DNA of 64,000 nt, from the NCBI RefSeq assembly GCF_013085465.1, contig NZ_CP049838.1, positions 7,068,001 through 7,132,000 on the forward strand, given 5' to 3'. The first letter of the stretch is position 1. Each line of letters starts with the position of its first letter. The translations under genes and the position numbers were made by a program. A model generated the notes under the pieces. That model saw nothing but the letters and a program-made list of their open reading frames with translations. It was not told the origin of the DNA and ran no database searches. Below are positions 1 through 7,987 of the stretch, piece after piece. Source of the stretch: Streptomyces asoensis. Lineage in GTDB: Bacteria; Actinomycetota; Actinomycetes; Streptomycetales; Streptomycetaceae.

Positions 1-2
1 AG

Positions 3-227
3 TTCAAGGGCGTAGTCATCCGCCGCCAGGGTGCCGGTGTCCGCGAGACCTTCACGGTCCGCAAGGTCTCCTTCTCCGTCGGCGTCGAGCGCACCTTCCC
101 CGTGCACACCCCGATCGTCGAGAAGATCGAGCTCGTCACCCGCGGTGACGTGCGTCGCGCCAAGCTCTACTACCTGCGCGAGCTGCGCGGCAAGGCCGCG
201 AAGATCAAGGAGAAGCGCGACAACTGA
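3..227 (+). CDS. rplS: 50S ribosomal protein L19, C-terminal part
   Basis: This is the last 74 residues of ribosomal protein L19; the 5' end lies outside the window. The reading frame begins at base 3 and shows the typical L19 signature, with an FTVRK segment, [13 protein letters not shown] and a C-terminal RRAKLYYLR block. L19 sits at the interface of the two ribosomal subunits. It is followed after 45 bases by a signal peptidase gene, which matches the known rplS-sip order of Streptomyces. Confidence 0.97.
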   Translation, partial: FKGVVIRRQGAGVRETFTVRKVSFSVGVERTFPVHTPIVEKIELVTRGDVRRAKLYYLRELRGKAAKIKEKRDN

Positions 228-272
228 GTGCCCTGAGGGGTTCATAGAGCGGCCGGATAGCATCTGGCCCCG

Positions 273-1004
273 ATGGACACCGAAGCTCAGCCGACGACGG
301 AGCGCGACCGCTCCTCCCACCCTTCCGTTCCCGCGGACGTCTCCCAGGAGACCCCGGAGGCGGAAGGAGCGGAGGGACGGTCGCGTTTCGCGTTGGTGGG
401 GCGGATCACGGAGTGGCTCCCGGGTGGCCGGATCAGTCTGACCCTGCTGATCTGCCTGCTGTTTTTGCTGGTCCTCAACGCTTTCGTGGCGCAACCATTC
501 CAGATTCCCAGCGGATCCATGGAAAACGGATTGAGGATCGGTGACCGCGTTCTCGTAAATAAGTTGGCGTACCGTTTCGATGCCGAGCCGCGGCGCGGCG
601 ATGTCGTGGTGTTCGACGGCACCGGGTACTTCGGGAACTTCGACTACATCAAGCGCGTCGTGGGTGTAGGGGGAGACCACGTGGTCTGCTGCGACAAGGA
701 GGGGAGGATCAAGGTGAACGGCCGGTCGGTCGACGAGTCGACGTTCCTGTATCCCGGCGATCGTGCGTCCACGGTGGACTTCGACGTGGTCGTGCCCGAG
801 GGCACCCTGTTCGTCCTCGGTGACCACCGCAGCCACTCCAGTGACTCCCGGGACCACCTCGGTTCACCGGGCGGCGGCATGATCCCCGTCGACCGTGTGA
901 TCGGCCGCGCCGACTGGATCCTCTGGCCCTACGCGCACCTCACCCGCCTGTCCCGCCCGAGCGCCTACGCGCGAGTGCCCGGCGCGGAGGGTGCCCATGG
1001 GTAA
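273..1004 (+). CDS. sipW: Type I signal peptidase SipW
   Basis: This 243-residue membrane serine protease removes signal peptides from Sec and Tat exported proteins. After a hydrophilic N-terminus, one membrane segment spans about residues 53-72. The catalytic Ser82 lies in PSGSMENG, the general-base Lys127 in DYIKRVVG, and the conserved GDHR...SDSRDH box at about 183-194. There is no clear C-terminal membrane segment. A -10-like TAGCAT at 258-263 suggests a promoter with a very short leader. It overlaps sipX by 8 bases (ATGGGTAA), indicating translational coupling. Assignment to W rests on gene order. Confidence 0.9.
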   Translation: MDTEAQPTTERDRSSHPSVPADVSQETPEAEGAEGRSRFALVGRITEWLPGGRISLTLLICLLFLLVLNAFVAQPFQIPSGSMENGLRIGDRVLVNKLAYRFDAEPRRGDVVVFDGTGYFGNFDYIKRVVGVGGDHVVCCDKEGRIKVNGRSVDESTFLYPGDRASTVDFDVVVPEGTLFVLGDHRSHSSDSRDHLGSPGGGMIPVDRVIGRADWILWPYAHLTRLSRPSAYARVPGAEGAHG

Positions 1005-2094
1005 CCGCGGCAAGCCGCGCTCCATCCCCACCAGCGCCGCGGACAACCTGCTGCCCACCGGCGCCCGGCGCACCTCCAGCTCGGCCGGCGGTCGCACCCG
1101 CGCGGAGCGGCGCAAGCTCCAGCGCAAGGTCAAGCGCAAGCGCAGGCGCTCGGCCGTCCGGGAGATACCGCTGCTGGTCGGTGTCGCCGTCCTGATAGCC
1201 CTGGTTCTGAAGACCTTCCTCGTGCAGGCCTTCGTGATCCCGTCCGGCTCCATGGAGCAGACGATCCGGATCGGCGACCGGGTCCTGGTCGACAAGTTCA
1301 CCCCGTGGTTCGGCTCCAAGCCCGAGCGCGGGGACGTCGTCGTCTTCAAGGACCCCGGCGGCTGGCTCAACGACGAGCAGACCACCACCAAGAAGGAGGA
1401 CCCGGTCGTCGTCAAGCAGATCAAGGAAGGGCTCACCTTCATCGGTCTGCTGCCGTCCGACGACGAGAAGGACCTCATCAAGCGGGTCGTCGGGGTGGGT
1501 GGCGACCGCGTCGTGTGCTGTGACACGCAAGGACGGGTCACCGTCAACGGCGTTCCCCTGGAGGAGGGGGCGTATCTGTATCCCGGCAACGACCCCTCCA
1601 GCACGGCGTTCGACATCACCGTCCCCCAGGGGCGGCTGTGGGTGATGGGCGACCACCGGGCCAACTCCGCCGACTCCCGGGCCCACCAGAACACCGACTA
1701 CGGCGGCACCGTCTCGGAGGACGAGGTGGTGGGACGTGCCATGGTCATCGCCTGGCCGCTGGGGCACTGGGTCCGTCTCAAGGAACCGCAAACTTTCGCA
1801 TCCGTGACCGGCTCGGCCGCCACGGCGACTGCATCCGCCCAGCTGTCGCATAGGGTTGCCCCCGGCGATCCGAACGGATCGGTTCGACAACTCCCGAGCC
1901 CTGCGGAACTCCCGCTCGTTATGGGAGTGGTGGGCCTGCGTCGTACGTGGGGCAGGCAGCGGCACAGAGTGAGGAGTTGGCGTGGGGGATGTGGCGGTTG
2001 GCGCACGGTCCGGGCACGACGGCGAGGAGCACCGCGGTCATCCGGTGGAAGCCGCCGACCCGGCTTCCGACAGCGCCGTGACCTCCGGGAGTGA
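997..2094 (+). CDS. sipX: Type I signal peptidase SipX
   Basis: This is the second of four paralogous signal peptidases. ATG at 997 is preferred over GTG at 991 because GCGGAGG at 984-990 is well placed for it. A very basic cytoplasmic N-terminus (KRKRRR) precedes the membrane segment at about residues 58-79. Catalytic Ser85 is in PSGSMEQT and Lys162 in DLIKRVVG, followed by the GDHRANSADSR box. The C-terminal 60 or so residues are Arg-rich, have no family resemblance, and overlap the start of sipY by 113 bases, so the true stop or function of this tail is uncertain. Confidence 0.88.
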   Translation: MGNRGKPRSIPTSAADNLLPTGARRTSSSAGGRTRAERRKLQRKVKRKRRRSAVREIPLLVGVAVLIALVLKTFLVQAFVIPSGSMEQTIRIGDRVLVDKFTPWFGSKPERGDVVVFKDPGGWLNDEQTTTKKEDPVVVKQIKEGLTFIGLLPSDDEKDLIKRVVGVGGDRVVCCDTQGRVTVNGVPLEEGAYLYPGNDPSSTAFDITVPQGRLWVMGDHRANSADSRAHQNTDYGGTVSEDEVVGRAMVIAWPLGHWVRLKEPQTFASVTGSAATATASAQLSHRVAPGDPNGSVRQLPSPAELPLVMGVVGLRRTWGRQRHRVRSWRGGCGGWRTVRARRRGAPRSSGGSRRPGFRQRRDLRE

Positions 2095-2965
2095 CCCGGC
2101 GGCGGGCGGCGACGGCCCGCCGGCGGACGAGCCGCCCCGGACCGGTGGCGAAGGGTCCGGTGGCCCGGCCCCGAAGCCGAAGAAGCCCCGTTCCTTCTGG
2201 AAGGAGCTGCCGATCCTGATCGGTATCGCGCTCGTTCTGGCGCTGCTGATCAAGACGTTCCTGGTGCAGGCGTTCTCCATCCCGTCCGCCTCGATGGAGA
2301 ACACCCTCAAGGAGGGCGACCGGGTCCTCGTCGACAAGCTGACCCCGTGGTTCGGTTCCGAGCCGGAGCGCGGCGAGGTGGTCGTCTTCCACGACCCCGA
2401 CAACTGGCTGGCGGGCGAGGCCACCGTCGATCCGAACGCCTTCCAGACCGTCCTCAGCTGGATCGGCCTGATGCCGTCCGCCGAGGAGAAGGACCTGATC
2501 AAGCGGGTCATCGGCGTCGGCGGCGACACCGTCGCGTGCAAGGGCACGGGCCCGCTCACGGTCAACGGCAAGGCGCTGAACGAGGCGTCGTACGTGTACC
2601 CCGGCAACACCCCGTGCAGCCAGGACGACCAGGGCGGCCAGTTCACCGTGAAGGTCCCCAAGGGCTTCATCTGGGTCATGGGCGACCACCGTCAGAACTC
2701 GCGCGACTCGCGCTACAACCAGTCGGACAAGAACCACGGCATGGTGCCCGTCGACCAGGTCGTCGGCCGTGCCGTCGTCAAGGCCTGGCCGATCACCCGC
2801 TGGGGCACGCTGCCGGTGCCGGACACCTTCGACCAGGACGGCCTGAACACCCAGTCCGCGGGATCCGCGGCCCTGACGGTCGCCCCGCAGGGCCTCGCCC
2901 TCGTCGGTGTCGTCCCGGTGGTTCTGTGGCGTCGTCGGCGCACGGAGGACTCCGCGGTCCGCTGA
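1982..2965 (+). CDS. sipY: Type I signal peptidase SipY
   Basis: This 327-residue signal peptidase starts at GTG 1982, behind a good GAGGAG ribosome site at 1971-1976. A long Gly/Pro/Asp-rich cytoplasmic N-terminus precedes a membrane segment near residues 75-95. Catalytic Ser104 is in IPSASMENT and Lys174 in DLIKRVIG; the GDHRQNSRDSR box follows. A hydrophobic stretch near residues 295-317, followed by Arg residues, would give a second, C-terminal anchor. It is the last gene of the apparent sipWXY operon; about 120 bases separate it from sipZ. Confidence 0.9.
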   Translation: MGDVAVGARSGHDGEEHRGHPVEAADPASDSAVTSGSDPAAGGDGPPADEPPRTGGEGSGGPAPKPKKPRSFWKELPILIGIALVLALLIKTFLVQAFSIPSASMENTLKEGDRVLVDKLTPWFGSEPERGEVVVFHDPDNWLAGEATVDPNAFQTVLSWIGLMPSAEEKDLIKRVIGVGGDTVACKGTGPLTVNGKALNEASYVYPGNTPCSQDDQGGQFTVKVPKGFIWVMGDHRQNSRDSRYNQSDKNHGMVPVDQVVGRAVVKAWPITRWGTLPVPDTFDQDGLNTQSAGSAALTVAPQGLALVGVVPVVLWRRRRTEDSAVR

Positions 2966-3049
2966 CCTTCCGGCTTCCGCGTCGGCCGTCACTCGGCAAA
3001 CCCTTTCCCAAGCTTGTGACCAAGGCTCGGGAAGACCGGGGAAGAAGGG

Positions 3050-3079
3050 CTGACCCGGTTCGGTACCGCCGGGTAGGGT
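3050..3079 (+). promoter_or_regulatory. Probable sipZ promoter
   Basis: CTGACC at 3050-3055 and TAGGGT at 3074-3079 are separated by 18 bases, a reasonable match to a SigA/HrdB-type promoter. The ATG of sipZ lies only 8 bases beyond the -10, so the transcript would be leaderless or nearly so. This fits the published finding that sipZ heads a separate operon in S. lividans. Confidence 0.5.
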
Positions 3080-3087
3080 GCGGATCC

Positions 3088-3864
3088 ATGGGTGGCGAGA
3101 GCACAACGCGTACGGCCCCGCACAGTGGCGGTGGCACCAGCAGTGGCCCGGTGGGCAGCCGGACCGGACAGCGTCTGTCCGGACTGGCCGTCGCACTGGG
3201 CCTTGTGCTGTTCCTCGGCGGATTCGGGTGGGGAGCCCTGCTCTACCGGCCGTACACCGTGCCCACCAGTTCCATGAGCCCGACGATCGCCGCCGGCGAC
3301 CGAGTGCTGGCCGAGCGCATCGACGGCGACGAGGTGCGCCGCGGGGACGTCGTCGTCTTCACCGACAAGACCTGGGCGAGCAACGCGCCCGTGGTCAAGC
3401 GGGTCGTCGCGGTCGGCGGCGACACGGTCTCCTGCTGCACCGACGGCAAGCTGAACGTCAACGGCAAGGAGATCGAGGAACCGTATCTGCCCGCGGGCAG
3501 CCTGGCCGAGATCAAGAACTTCCCGACCGTGAAGGTCCCGGACGGCCGGCTCTTCCTGCTCGGCGACGAGCGGGAGGGTTCCCTGGATTCCACCGCCCAC
3601 CTCACGGACGCGGCCCAGGGCACGGTCGCGCGCAGCGCCGTCGCGGCCCGTGTCGACGCCGTCGTCTGGCCCATGAACGGCATGCTGGAGCGCCCCACGG
3701 GCTTCAAGACGCTCGGCGCCCTCTCCCAGCCGGGCCCGCTGGGCACGATCGGCTGGCTGATCGTCGCCGGTGGTGTGCTGGTCCTCGGTGGCGGGGCGTA
3801 CGGCCCGATCGCCAAGCGGACGTCCGGCCGCCGTGCCCGGCCGGAGGCGGCCGGTGCCCGCTGA
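3088..3864 (+). CDS. sipZ: Type I signal peptidase SipZ
   Basis: This 258-residue member is the most diverged of the four. The N-terminal membrane segment is at about residues 31-52, catalytic Ser62 is in PTSSMSPT, and Lys104 is in VVKRVVAVGG. The usual GD(H/N)R box is changed to GDEREGSLDSTAH. A C-terminal hydrophobic segment near residues 220-241 predicts two anchors. It overlaps the downstream NUDIX gene by 11 bases, so the two are likely co-transcribed. Confidence 0.9.
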   Translation: MGGESTTRTAPHSGGGTSSGPVGSRTGQRLSGLAVALGLVLFLGGFGWGALLYRPYTVPTSSMSPTIAAGDRVLAERIDGDEVRRGDVVVFTDKTWASNAPVVKRVVAVGGDTVSCCTDGKLNVNGKEIEEPYLPAGSLAEIKNFPTVKVPDGRLFLLGDEREGSLDSTAHLTDAAQGTVARSAVAARVDAVVWPMNGMLERPTGFKTLGALSQPGPLGTIGWLIVAGGVLVLGGGAYGPIAKRTSGRRARPEAAGAR

Positions 3865-4390
3865 GACCACGGACGAGCCGACGGGCGCGGGCGTCGACTC
3901 CTACGAGGGCGGGCTGCGCAAGGTCGCCCGGGTCGTCCTCCTCGACCCGCAGGACCGCATCCTGCTGTTGCACGGCCATGAACCGGACGACCCGTCCGAC
4001 AACTGGTGGTTCACCCCCGGCGGCGGCGTGGAGGGCGACGAGACCCGTGAGGAGGCGGCTCTGCGGGAACTCGTCGAGGAGACCGGCATCACCGAGGTCG
4101 AGCTCGGCCCGGTGCTGTGGCGGCGGATGTGTTCCTTCCCGTTCGCCGGCCGCCGCTGGGACCAGGACGAGTGGTACTACCTGGCCCGTACGACAGTGAC
4201 GGCGACCCGTGCCACGGCCCTGACCGAGCTGGAGCGTCGCAGTGTCGCCGGAGCGCGTTGGTGGACCTGTCAGGAACTGACCCGGGCACATGAGACGGTG
4301 TATCCGACCAGACTCGCCGAGCTGCTGCGCAGGCTGCTCGACGAAGGTCCTCCGGCCGGACCCGTAACCCTGGACACGGAAATCGTCTAG
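3854..4390 (+). CDS. NUDIX hydrolase
   Basis: This 178-residue enzyme has a perfect Nudix box (GX5EX7REUXEEXGU) from Gly57 to Gly78, with Glu72, Glu75 and Glu76 as expected metal ligands. Nudix proteins hydrolyse nucleoside diphosphates linked to other groups; the substrate cannot be read from sequence. GTG at 3854 is chosen because GGAGGCGG lies just upstream and it overlaps the sipZ stop. Confidence 0.9.
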   Translation: MPAETTDEPTGAGVDSYEGGLRKVARVVLLDPQDRILLLHGHEPDDPSDNWWFTPGGGVEGDETREEAALRELVEETGITEVELGPVLWRRMCSFPFAGRRWDQDEWYYLARTTVTATRATALTELERRSVAGARWWTCQELTRAHETVYPTRLAELLRRLLDEGPPAGPVTLDTEIV

Positions 4391-4446
4391 CGGCTCACGG
4401 GACTGGCGCACAATGGGGAGATCGCACGGCTGAAGGGGAACATGCC

Positions 4447-4755
4447 ATGAGCGCCGAGGACCTCGAGAAGTACGAGACCGAGATGGAGCTGAAGCTCTAC
4501 CGGGAGTACCGCGATGTCGTCGGTCTGTTCAAATACGTGATCGAGACCGAGCGGCGGTTCTACCTCACCAACGACTACGAGATGCAGGTGCACTCGGTCC
4601 AGGGCGAGGTGTTCTTCGAGGTGTCGATGGCGGACGCCTGGGTGTGGGACATGTACCGGCCGGCCCGGTTCGTGAAGCAGGTGCGGGTGCTCACGTTCAA
4701 GGACGTGAACATCGAAGAGCTCAACAAGAGCGACCTGGAGCTTCCGGGGAGCTGA
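4447..4755 (+). CDS. DUF2469 family protein
   Basis: This small acidic 102-residue protein matches the actinobacterial DUF2469 family (start MSAEDLEKYETE, then an aromatic-rich core with YLTNDYEMQVH and WVWDMYRPARFVKQ). No biochemical role is known to me. An AAGGGGAA ribosome site lies 7 bases upstream of the ATG. It sits between the NUDIX gene and yraN, as is usual in Streptomyces. Confidence 0.85.
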   Translation: MSAEDLEKYETEMELKLYREYRDVVGLFKYVIETERRFYLTNDYEMQVHSVQGEVFFEVSMADAWVWDMYRPARFVKQVRVLTFKDVNIEELNKSDLELPGS

Positions 4756-4872
4756 GTCCCGCAGGGGAGCGCTCGTGCGGGTGACGGGGTTTTCCACAGC
4801 CCCCGGGTTGTCCACCAAGATCCTTTTCGTGGCGGCGGATGCGTGAGCGTGGGTGCCGGAGGTGGTGCCCAC

Positions 4873-5250
4873 ATGAACACGAACACCGATCTGGCCCGAG
4901 GCGCACTCGGCAGGTACGGCGAGGAACTGGCCGCACGGCGGCTGGTCGAGGCCGGGATGACGGTCCTGGAGCGCAACTGGCGCTGCGGCAGGACCGGTGA
5001 GATCGACATCGTCGCGAGGGACGGCGACGTCCTGGTCGCCTGCGAGGTGAAGACCCGCAGCGGCGGCGGATTCCAGCACCCGATGGCATCGGTGACACCG
5101 GAGAAGGCCGAACGCCTGCGTGGCCTGGCCGAGCGGTGGATCCAGGCGCACGGAGGGGCCCCGCCGGGCGGCGTCCGCATCGATCTGGTCGGCGTCGTCC
5201 TGCCCCGCCGCGGGGCGGCCGTCGTCGAGCACGCGCGGGGGGTGGCCTGA
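4873..5250 (+). CDS. YraN/UPF0102 family endonuclease-like protein
   Basis: This 125-residue protein has the YraN PD-(D/E)XK-like core: [21 protein letters not shown] near residues 45-66, with Asp, Glu and Lys in the usual spacing. Family members are thought to act on DNA but remain poorly characterised. ATG at 4873 is preferred over GTG 4843 because GGAGGTGG lies 8 bases upstream. It ends one base before the comM start, so yraN, comM and dprA form one operon in the uninterrupted chromosome. Confidence 0.88.
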   Translation: MNTNTDLARGALGRYGEELAARRLVEAGMTVLERNWRCGRTGEIDIVARDGDVLVACEVKTRSGGGFQHPMASVTPEKAERLRGLAERWIQAHGGAPPGGVRIDLVGVVLPRRGAAVVEHARGVA

Positions 5251-5251
5251 G

Positions 5252-5502
5252 ATGGGGTTCGCGCGTACGTGCTCGGTGGCGCTGGTGGGCGTCGAAGGGG
5301 TCGTCGTCGAGGTGCAGGCCGACCTCGAACCGGGAGTGGCCGCGTTCACGCTGGTGGGGCTGCCGGACAAGAGTCTGACCGAAAGCCGGGACCGGGTACG
5401 GGCGGCGGTGGTGAACTCGGGCGGCGACTGGCCGCAGAAGAAGCTCACCGTCGGACTCAGCCCGGCATCGGTGCCCAAGGGCGGCAGCGGCTTCGATCTG
5501 GC
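5252..5502 (+). pseudogene. comM: comM/yifB 5' fragment, cut off by prophage insertion
   Basis: The first 83 codons of a Mg-chelatase-like AAA+ ATPase (ComM/YifB/RadA-like Lon-fold N-domain) are present: VVVEVQADLEPG, FTLVGLPD, SLTESRDRVRAA and LTVGLSPASVPK are family signatures. The frame meets the 14-bp attL core exactly at the GFDLA motif and then runs on into phage DNA until a stop at 5836, giving a chimeric product of about 195 residues. The remaining codons are at 59146-60534. In Gram-negative bacteria ComM aids branch migration during transformation; its role in Streptomyces is unclear. Confidence 0.93.
5489..5502. repeat. attL core (14-bp direct repeat)
   Basis: GGCTTCGATCTGGC is identical to 59146-59159; the flanking bases differ on both sides (C/G before, G/C after), so 14 bp is the maximal identity. 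It encodes Gly-Phe-Asp-Leu-Ala of ComM in frame. The integrase gene begins 41 bases to the right, as expected for a serine-integrase phage. Confidence 0.92.
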
Positions 5503-5543
5503 GAACACCTGCGAAACACCGTTCTACCGTGTCATGCTGGACC

Positions 5544-7160
5544 ATGGCCCACGACGCACCCGGCATCCCCACCCGCGCGATCATCTACTGCCGCATCAGC
5601 CGCGACCGAGAAGGCGCCGGCCTCGGCGTCGAACGGCAGCGCGAGGACTGCGCAGCCCTCGCCGCGCAGCTCGGCATCGAGATCCACGCGACGTACTCCG
5701 ACAACGACCTGAGCGCCTACAGCGGCAAACCGCGGCCCGGATACCAGCGGCTCCTCGACGACCTGCGAGCGGGCCGCGCAGACACCGTCCTGGCCTGGCA
5801 CACGGACCGCCTCCACCGCTCCCCGGCCGAGCTTGAGGAGTACATCGACGTCTGCGAGCCTCGCGCCGTCCAGACCCGCACCGTGAAGGCCGGCAACCTC
5901 GACCTCACCACCGCCAGCGGCCGGATGATCGCACGACAGCTCGGCGTGCAGGCCCGCTACGAGGTCGAGCGGATGGCCGAGCGGCAGAAGCGCAAGCGCG
6001 ACGAGATGGCCCAGCGCGGGCAGTTCTTCGGCGGCCGCCGTCCCTTCGGCTACGAGGCCGACGGGGTGACCCCGCGGGCCCTGTTCTGCCTCGCCTGCGG
6101 CCGGGACGAGCCCGCGGACTTCGAAGTCGTCATCAAGTGCCAGCACTGCGACGCGGCCGAGCGGGACCTGACCGGCTGGGCGTGCGAGCGATGCGGGGCG
6201 CCGGACGGACGGCACGTCCTGAGCGAATGCCGCACCTGCCGCACGGCCGCCACCGTCGCCCCGGGCAGCGAGTTCGAGCGGATCCGGGAGGCCGCCGACA
6301 TCCTCCTGGCCGGCGGGTCCCTCGGCGCGATCGTCGCCGAGTGGAACGACGTCCCCGTCCCCACCAGCACGGGCCATGAGTGGCAGCGCACCGAGCTCCG
6401 CACCATGCTGCTCCGGCCCCGGAACGCGGGCATCGTCAAACATCGCGGCCAGGAAGGGGGCCCCGCCGGGTGGCCGGCCGCGCTGGACGAGCCGACCTGG
6501 CGCAGCCTCGCCGCCCTCCTCGGCGACCCGGACCGGTGCAACACCCCCGGCAACGAGCGCAAGCACCTCGGGTCCGGGCTCTACGAGTGCGGGCTGTGCG
6601 CCGACGGGACCACGGTGCGGGTCACCTCGAGCAACAAGACCCGCGGCGGTGGCGAGCGGGTGTGGGAGCAGGCGTACTCGTGCAAGGCGAGCAAGCACGT
6701 TGTGAAGAAGGCCGAGCCGCTGGACGCGTTCGTGCAGTGGCAGCTGTTGCAGAGGCTGGCCCGGCCGGATATGGCGGATCTCCTCGCGGCGCGGGAGGAG
6801 CCGGTGGATGTGCGGGGGGCGCAGGCGGAGATGCGGGCGGCGCGGCAGACGCTGGACGCGCTGGCGGCTGATCTGGGTGCGGGGGAGATGACGTTGCAGG
6901 AGTGGCGCATCGCGTCGAAGGGGGTGCGGGCGCGGCTGGAGGCGGCGGAGGGCACGTTGTCGCGGGCGGTGGAGGTGAACCCGGTGGCGGGGCTGCTGGC
7001 GGCGGACGATGTGGAGGCGGAGTGGAACCGGCTCGATCTGTCGCGGCGGCGTTCGGTGGTCGCGTTCATGATGACCGTCAGGCTGCGGCCGGCGCGGCGG
7101 GGGCGTCTGCCGGGTGGGACGTACTTCGATGCGGAGTCGGTGGACATCATGTGGAAGTAG
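5544..7160 (+). CDS. int: Large serine integrase with an extra Cys-rich insertion
   Basis: This 538-residue site-specific recombinase integrates and excises the prophage. The resolvase-type catalytic domain (about 11-150) carries nucleophile Ser19 in IYCRISRDREG, with DNDLSAYSGK and RLHRSPAELEEY downstream. The recombinase domain starts at GGRRPFGYEADG (about 163-174) but is interrupted by four CxxC pairs (Cys182/185, 199/202, 214/217, 229/232) before it resumes near residue 243. The zinc domain uses Cys349, Cys352 and Cys380, followed by a likely coiled coil near 415-460. ATG 5544 is chosen because homology to resolvases begins just after it; GTG 5529 is possible. No strong ribosome site is visible. 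In the lysogen it lies downstream of the host operon. Confidence 0.95.
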   Translation: MAHDAPGIPTRAIIYCRISRDREGAGLGVERQREDCAALAAQLGIEIHATYSDNDLSAYSGKPRPGYQRLLDDLRAGRADTVLAWHTDRLHRSPAELEEYIDVCEPRAVQTRTVKAGNLDLTTASGRMIARQLGVQARYEVERMAERQKRKRDEMAQRGQFFGGRRPFGYEADGVTPRALFCLACGRDEPADFEVVIKCQHCDAAERDLTGWACERCGAPDGRHVLSECRTCRTAATVAPGSEFERIREAADILLAGGSLGAIVAEWNDVPVPTSTGHEWQRTELRTMLLRPRNAGIVKHRGQEGGPAGWPAALDEPTWRSLAALLGDPDRCNTPGNERKHLGSGLYECGLCADGTTVRVTSSNKTRGGGERVWEQAYSCKASKHVVKKAEPLDAFVQWQLLQRLARPDMADLLAAREEPVDVRGAQAEMRAARQTLDALAADLGAGEMTLQEWRIASKGVRARLEAAEGTLSRAVEVNPVAGLLAADDVEAEWNRLDLSRRRSVVAFMMTVRLRPARRGRLPGGTYFDAESVDIMWK

Positions 7161-7162
7161 AA

Positions 7163-7195
7163 CGCCCCCGGCCGGGATAGTCCGTGCCGGGGGCG
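7163..7195 (+). terminator. Terminator after the integrase
   Basis: A perfect 10-bp stem (CGCCCCCGGC with GCCGGGGGCG) and a 13-base loop starts 3 bases after the integrase stop codon. There is no clear U-tract, as is common in Streptomyces. Confidence 0.75.
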
Positions 7196-7283
7196 CCTTG
7201 GCCGTGCCGCCGTGCCTGGGGGGCGTACGGCGGTCGGCCGGTTCCGTGGGGGGTGCAGCAATACTTGGCTGAAGTGTTGCCGT

Positions 7284-7330
7284 TTGACAATGAGTCAATA
7301 GCCACATCACCCGAACGGGTGTTTTATTTT
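7284..7330 (+). promoter_or_regulatory. AT-rich control region: TTGAC dyad and U-tailed hairpin
   Basis: The stretch 7260-7400 is clearly lower in GC than its surroundings. It contains a dyad TTGAC-N5-GTCAA at 7284-7298 that overlaps a perfect -35 hexamer, and a short stem CACCC-GAAC-GGGTG (7308-7321) followed by TTTTATTTT, which looks like an intrinsic terminator. A possible -10 TAAGAT lies at 7392-7397. The dyad may be an operator for the XRE protein at 7422; this is inference. Confidence 0.45.
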
Positions 7331-7421
7331 GTCAGGCATTGCGCAGCACGGAGAGTCTTGATCTAAAAATGCCCGGTATACCGTGCTGACTTAAGATCAT
7401 GCACGCCAGAGCGTTTGTCGA

Positions 7422-7655
7422 GTGCTCGACCCCTCCGCCGACGACTGGCTCCAAGAGCGCCGCCATGCCATCGGCGACCGCATCCGCACCGAACGCATAC
7501 ACCGGAACCTGACACAGGAACGCCTCCACCTCGCGGCAGGAATCAGCCGCTGGAGCCTCCAGGAACTCGAAGCCGGCCGGAGCAACCCCACCTTGGACAC
7601 GCTGCTCCGCATCGCCCGGGCCCTCGACACCCCGCTCGCCGACCTCGTCCGGTGA
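7422..7655 (+). CDS. Small XRE-family helix-turn-helix protein
   Basis: This 77-residue protein is almost entirely one Cro/CI-type HTH: RIRTERIHRNLTQERLHLA, then ISRWSLQELEAG and a closing LDTLLRIARALDTPLADLV. It lacks any effector domain, so it is likely a simple DNA-binding repressor. It starts with GTG and has no obvious ribosome site. It is convergent with the next gene, with only 2 bases between the stop codons. Confidence 0.8.
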   Translation: MLDPSADDWLQERRHAIGDRIRTERIHRNLTQERLHLAAGISRWSLQELEAGRSNPTLDTLLRIARALDTPLADLVR

Positions 7656-7657
7656 CG

Positions 7658-7987
7658 TCACCCGCACTCCAGCGCCAGCGCGCGCAGTGCACGGCTGTCC
7701 GGGCAGTAGTCGCGGTGCGAGCAGCGCGCACACGAGCCGATGTGAATGCGGTACACCCGCGCGGCCTGTACGCCGACGCACTTCCGGCAGGCGCGCGGCA
7801 GCCAGCGGCGGACGGCCCCGTCCGCGACGCGGATCCGGGGGCCGAGCTTCATCCCCGTATCCCCCAGCGGCTTGCTGCACCACGGGCACGCCGTCCCGTC
7901 GATCTGCTCGGGGGTGAGAGTGTGCACCTTCGGCATGGGCAGCATCTCGGCCGCGGGCGGGTCGTCCCACGAAGGCGCGTCGATCAT
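7658..7987 (-). CDS. Small zinc-ribbon-like protein
   Basis: This 109-residue protein has CPWC (34-37), CRKC (67-70), CARC (86-89) and further Cys at 95 and 108, suggesting two zinc sites. No enzymatic motif is seen. Similar cysteine-rich small proteins are frequent in Streptomyces plasmids and prophages, without known function. Its ATG overlaps the stop of the upstream gene by 4 bases (ATGA), so the two are co-translated. Confidence 0.65.
   Translation of the reverse strand: MIDAPSWDDPPAAEMLPMPKVHTLTPEQIDGTACPWCSKPLGDTGMKLGPRIRVADGAVRRWLPRACRKCVGVQAARVYRIHIGSCARCSHRDYCPDSRALRALALECG

Noticed and set aside
5489..5502. tRNA gene as attachment site
   Set aside because: No cloverleaf is present; the core is entirely within a protein-coding gene, as often seen for serine integrases.
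5120..5836. 238-residue ORF running from yraN across attL into the integrase region
   Set aside because: It is the comM reading frame continued by chance into phage DNA, not a designed fusion.
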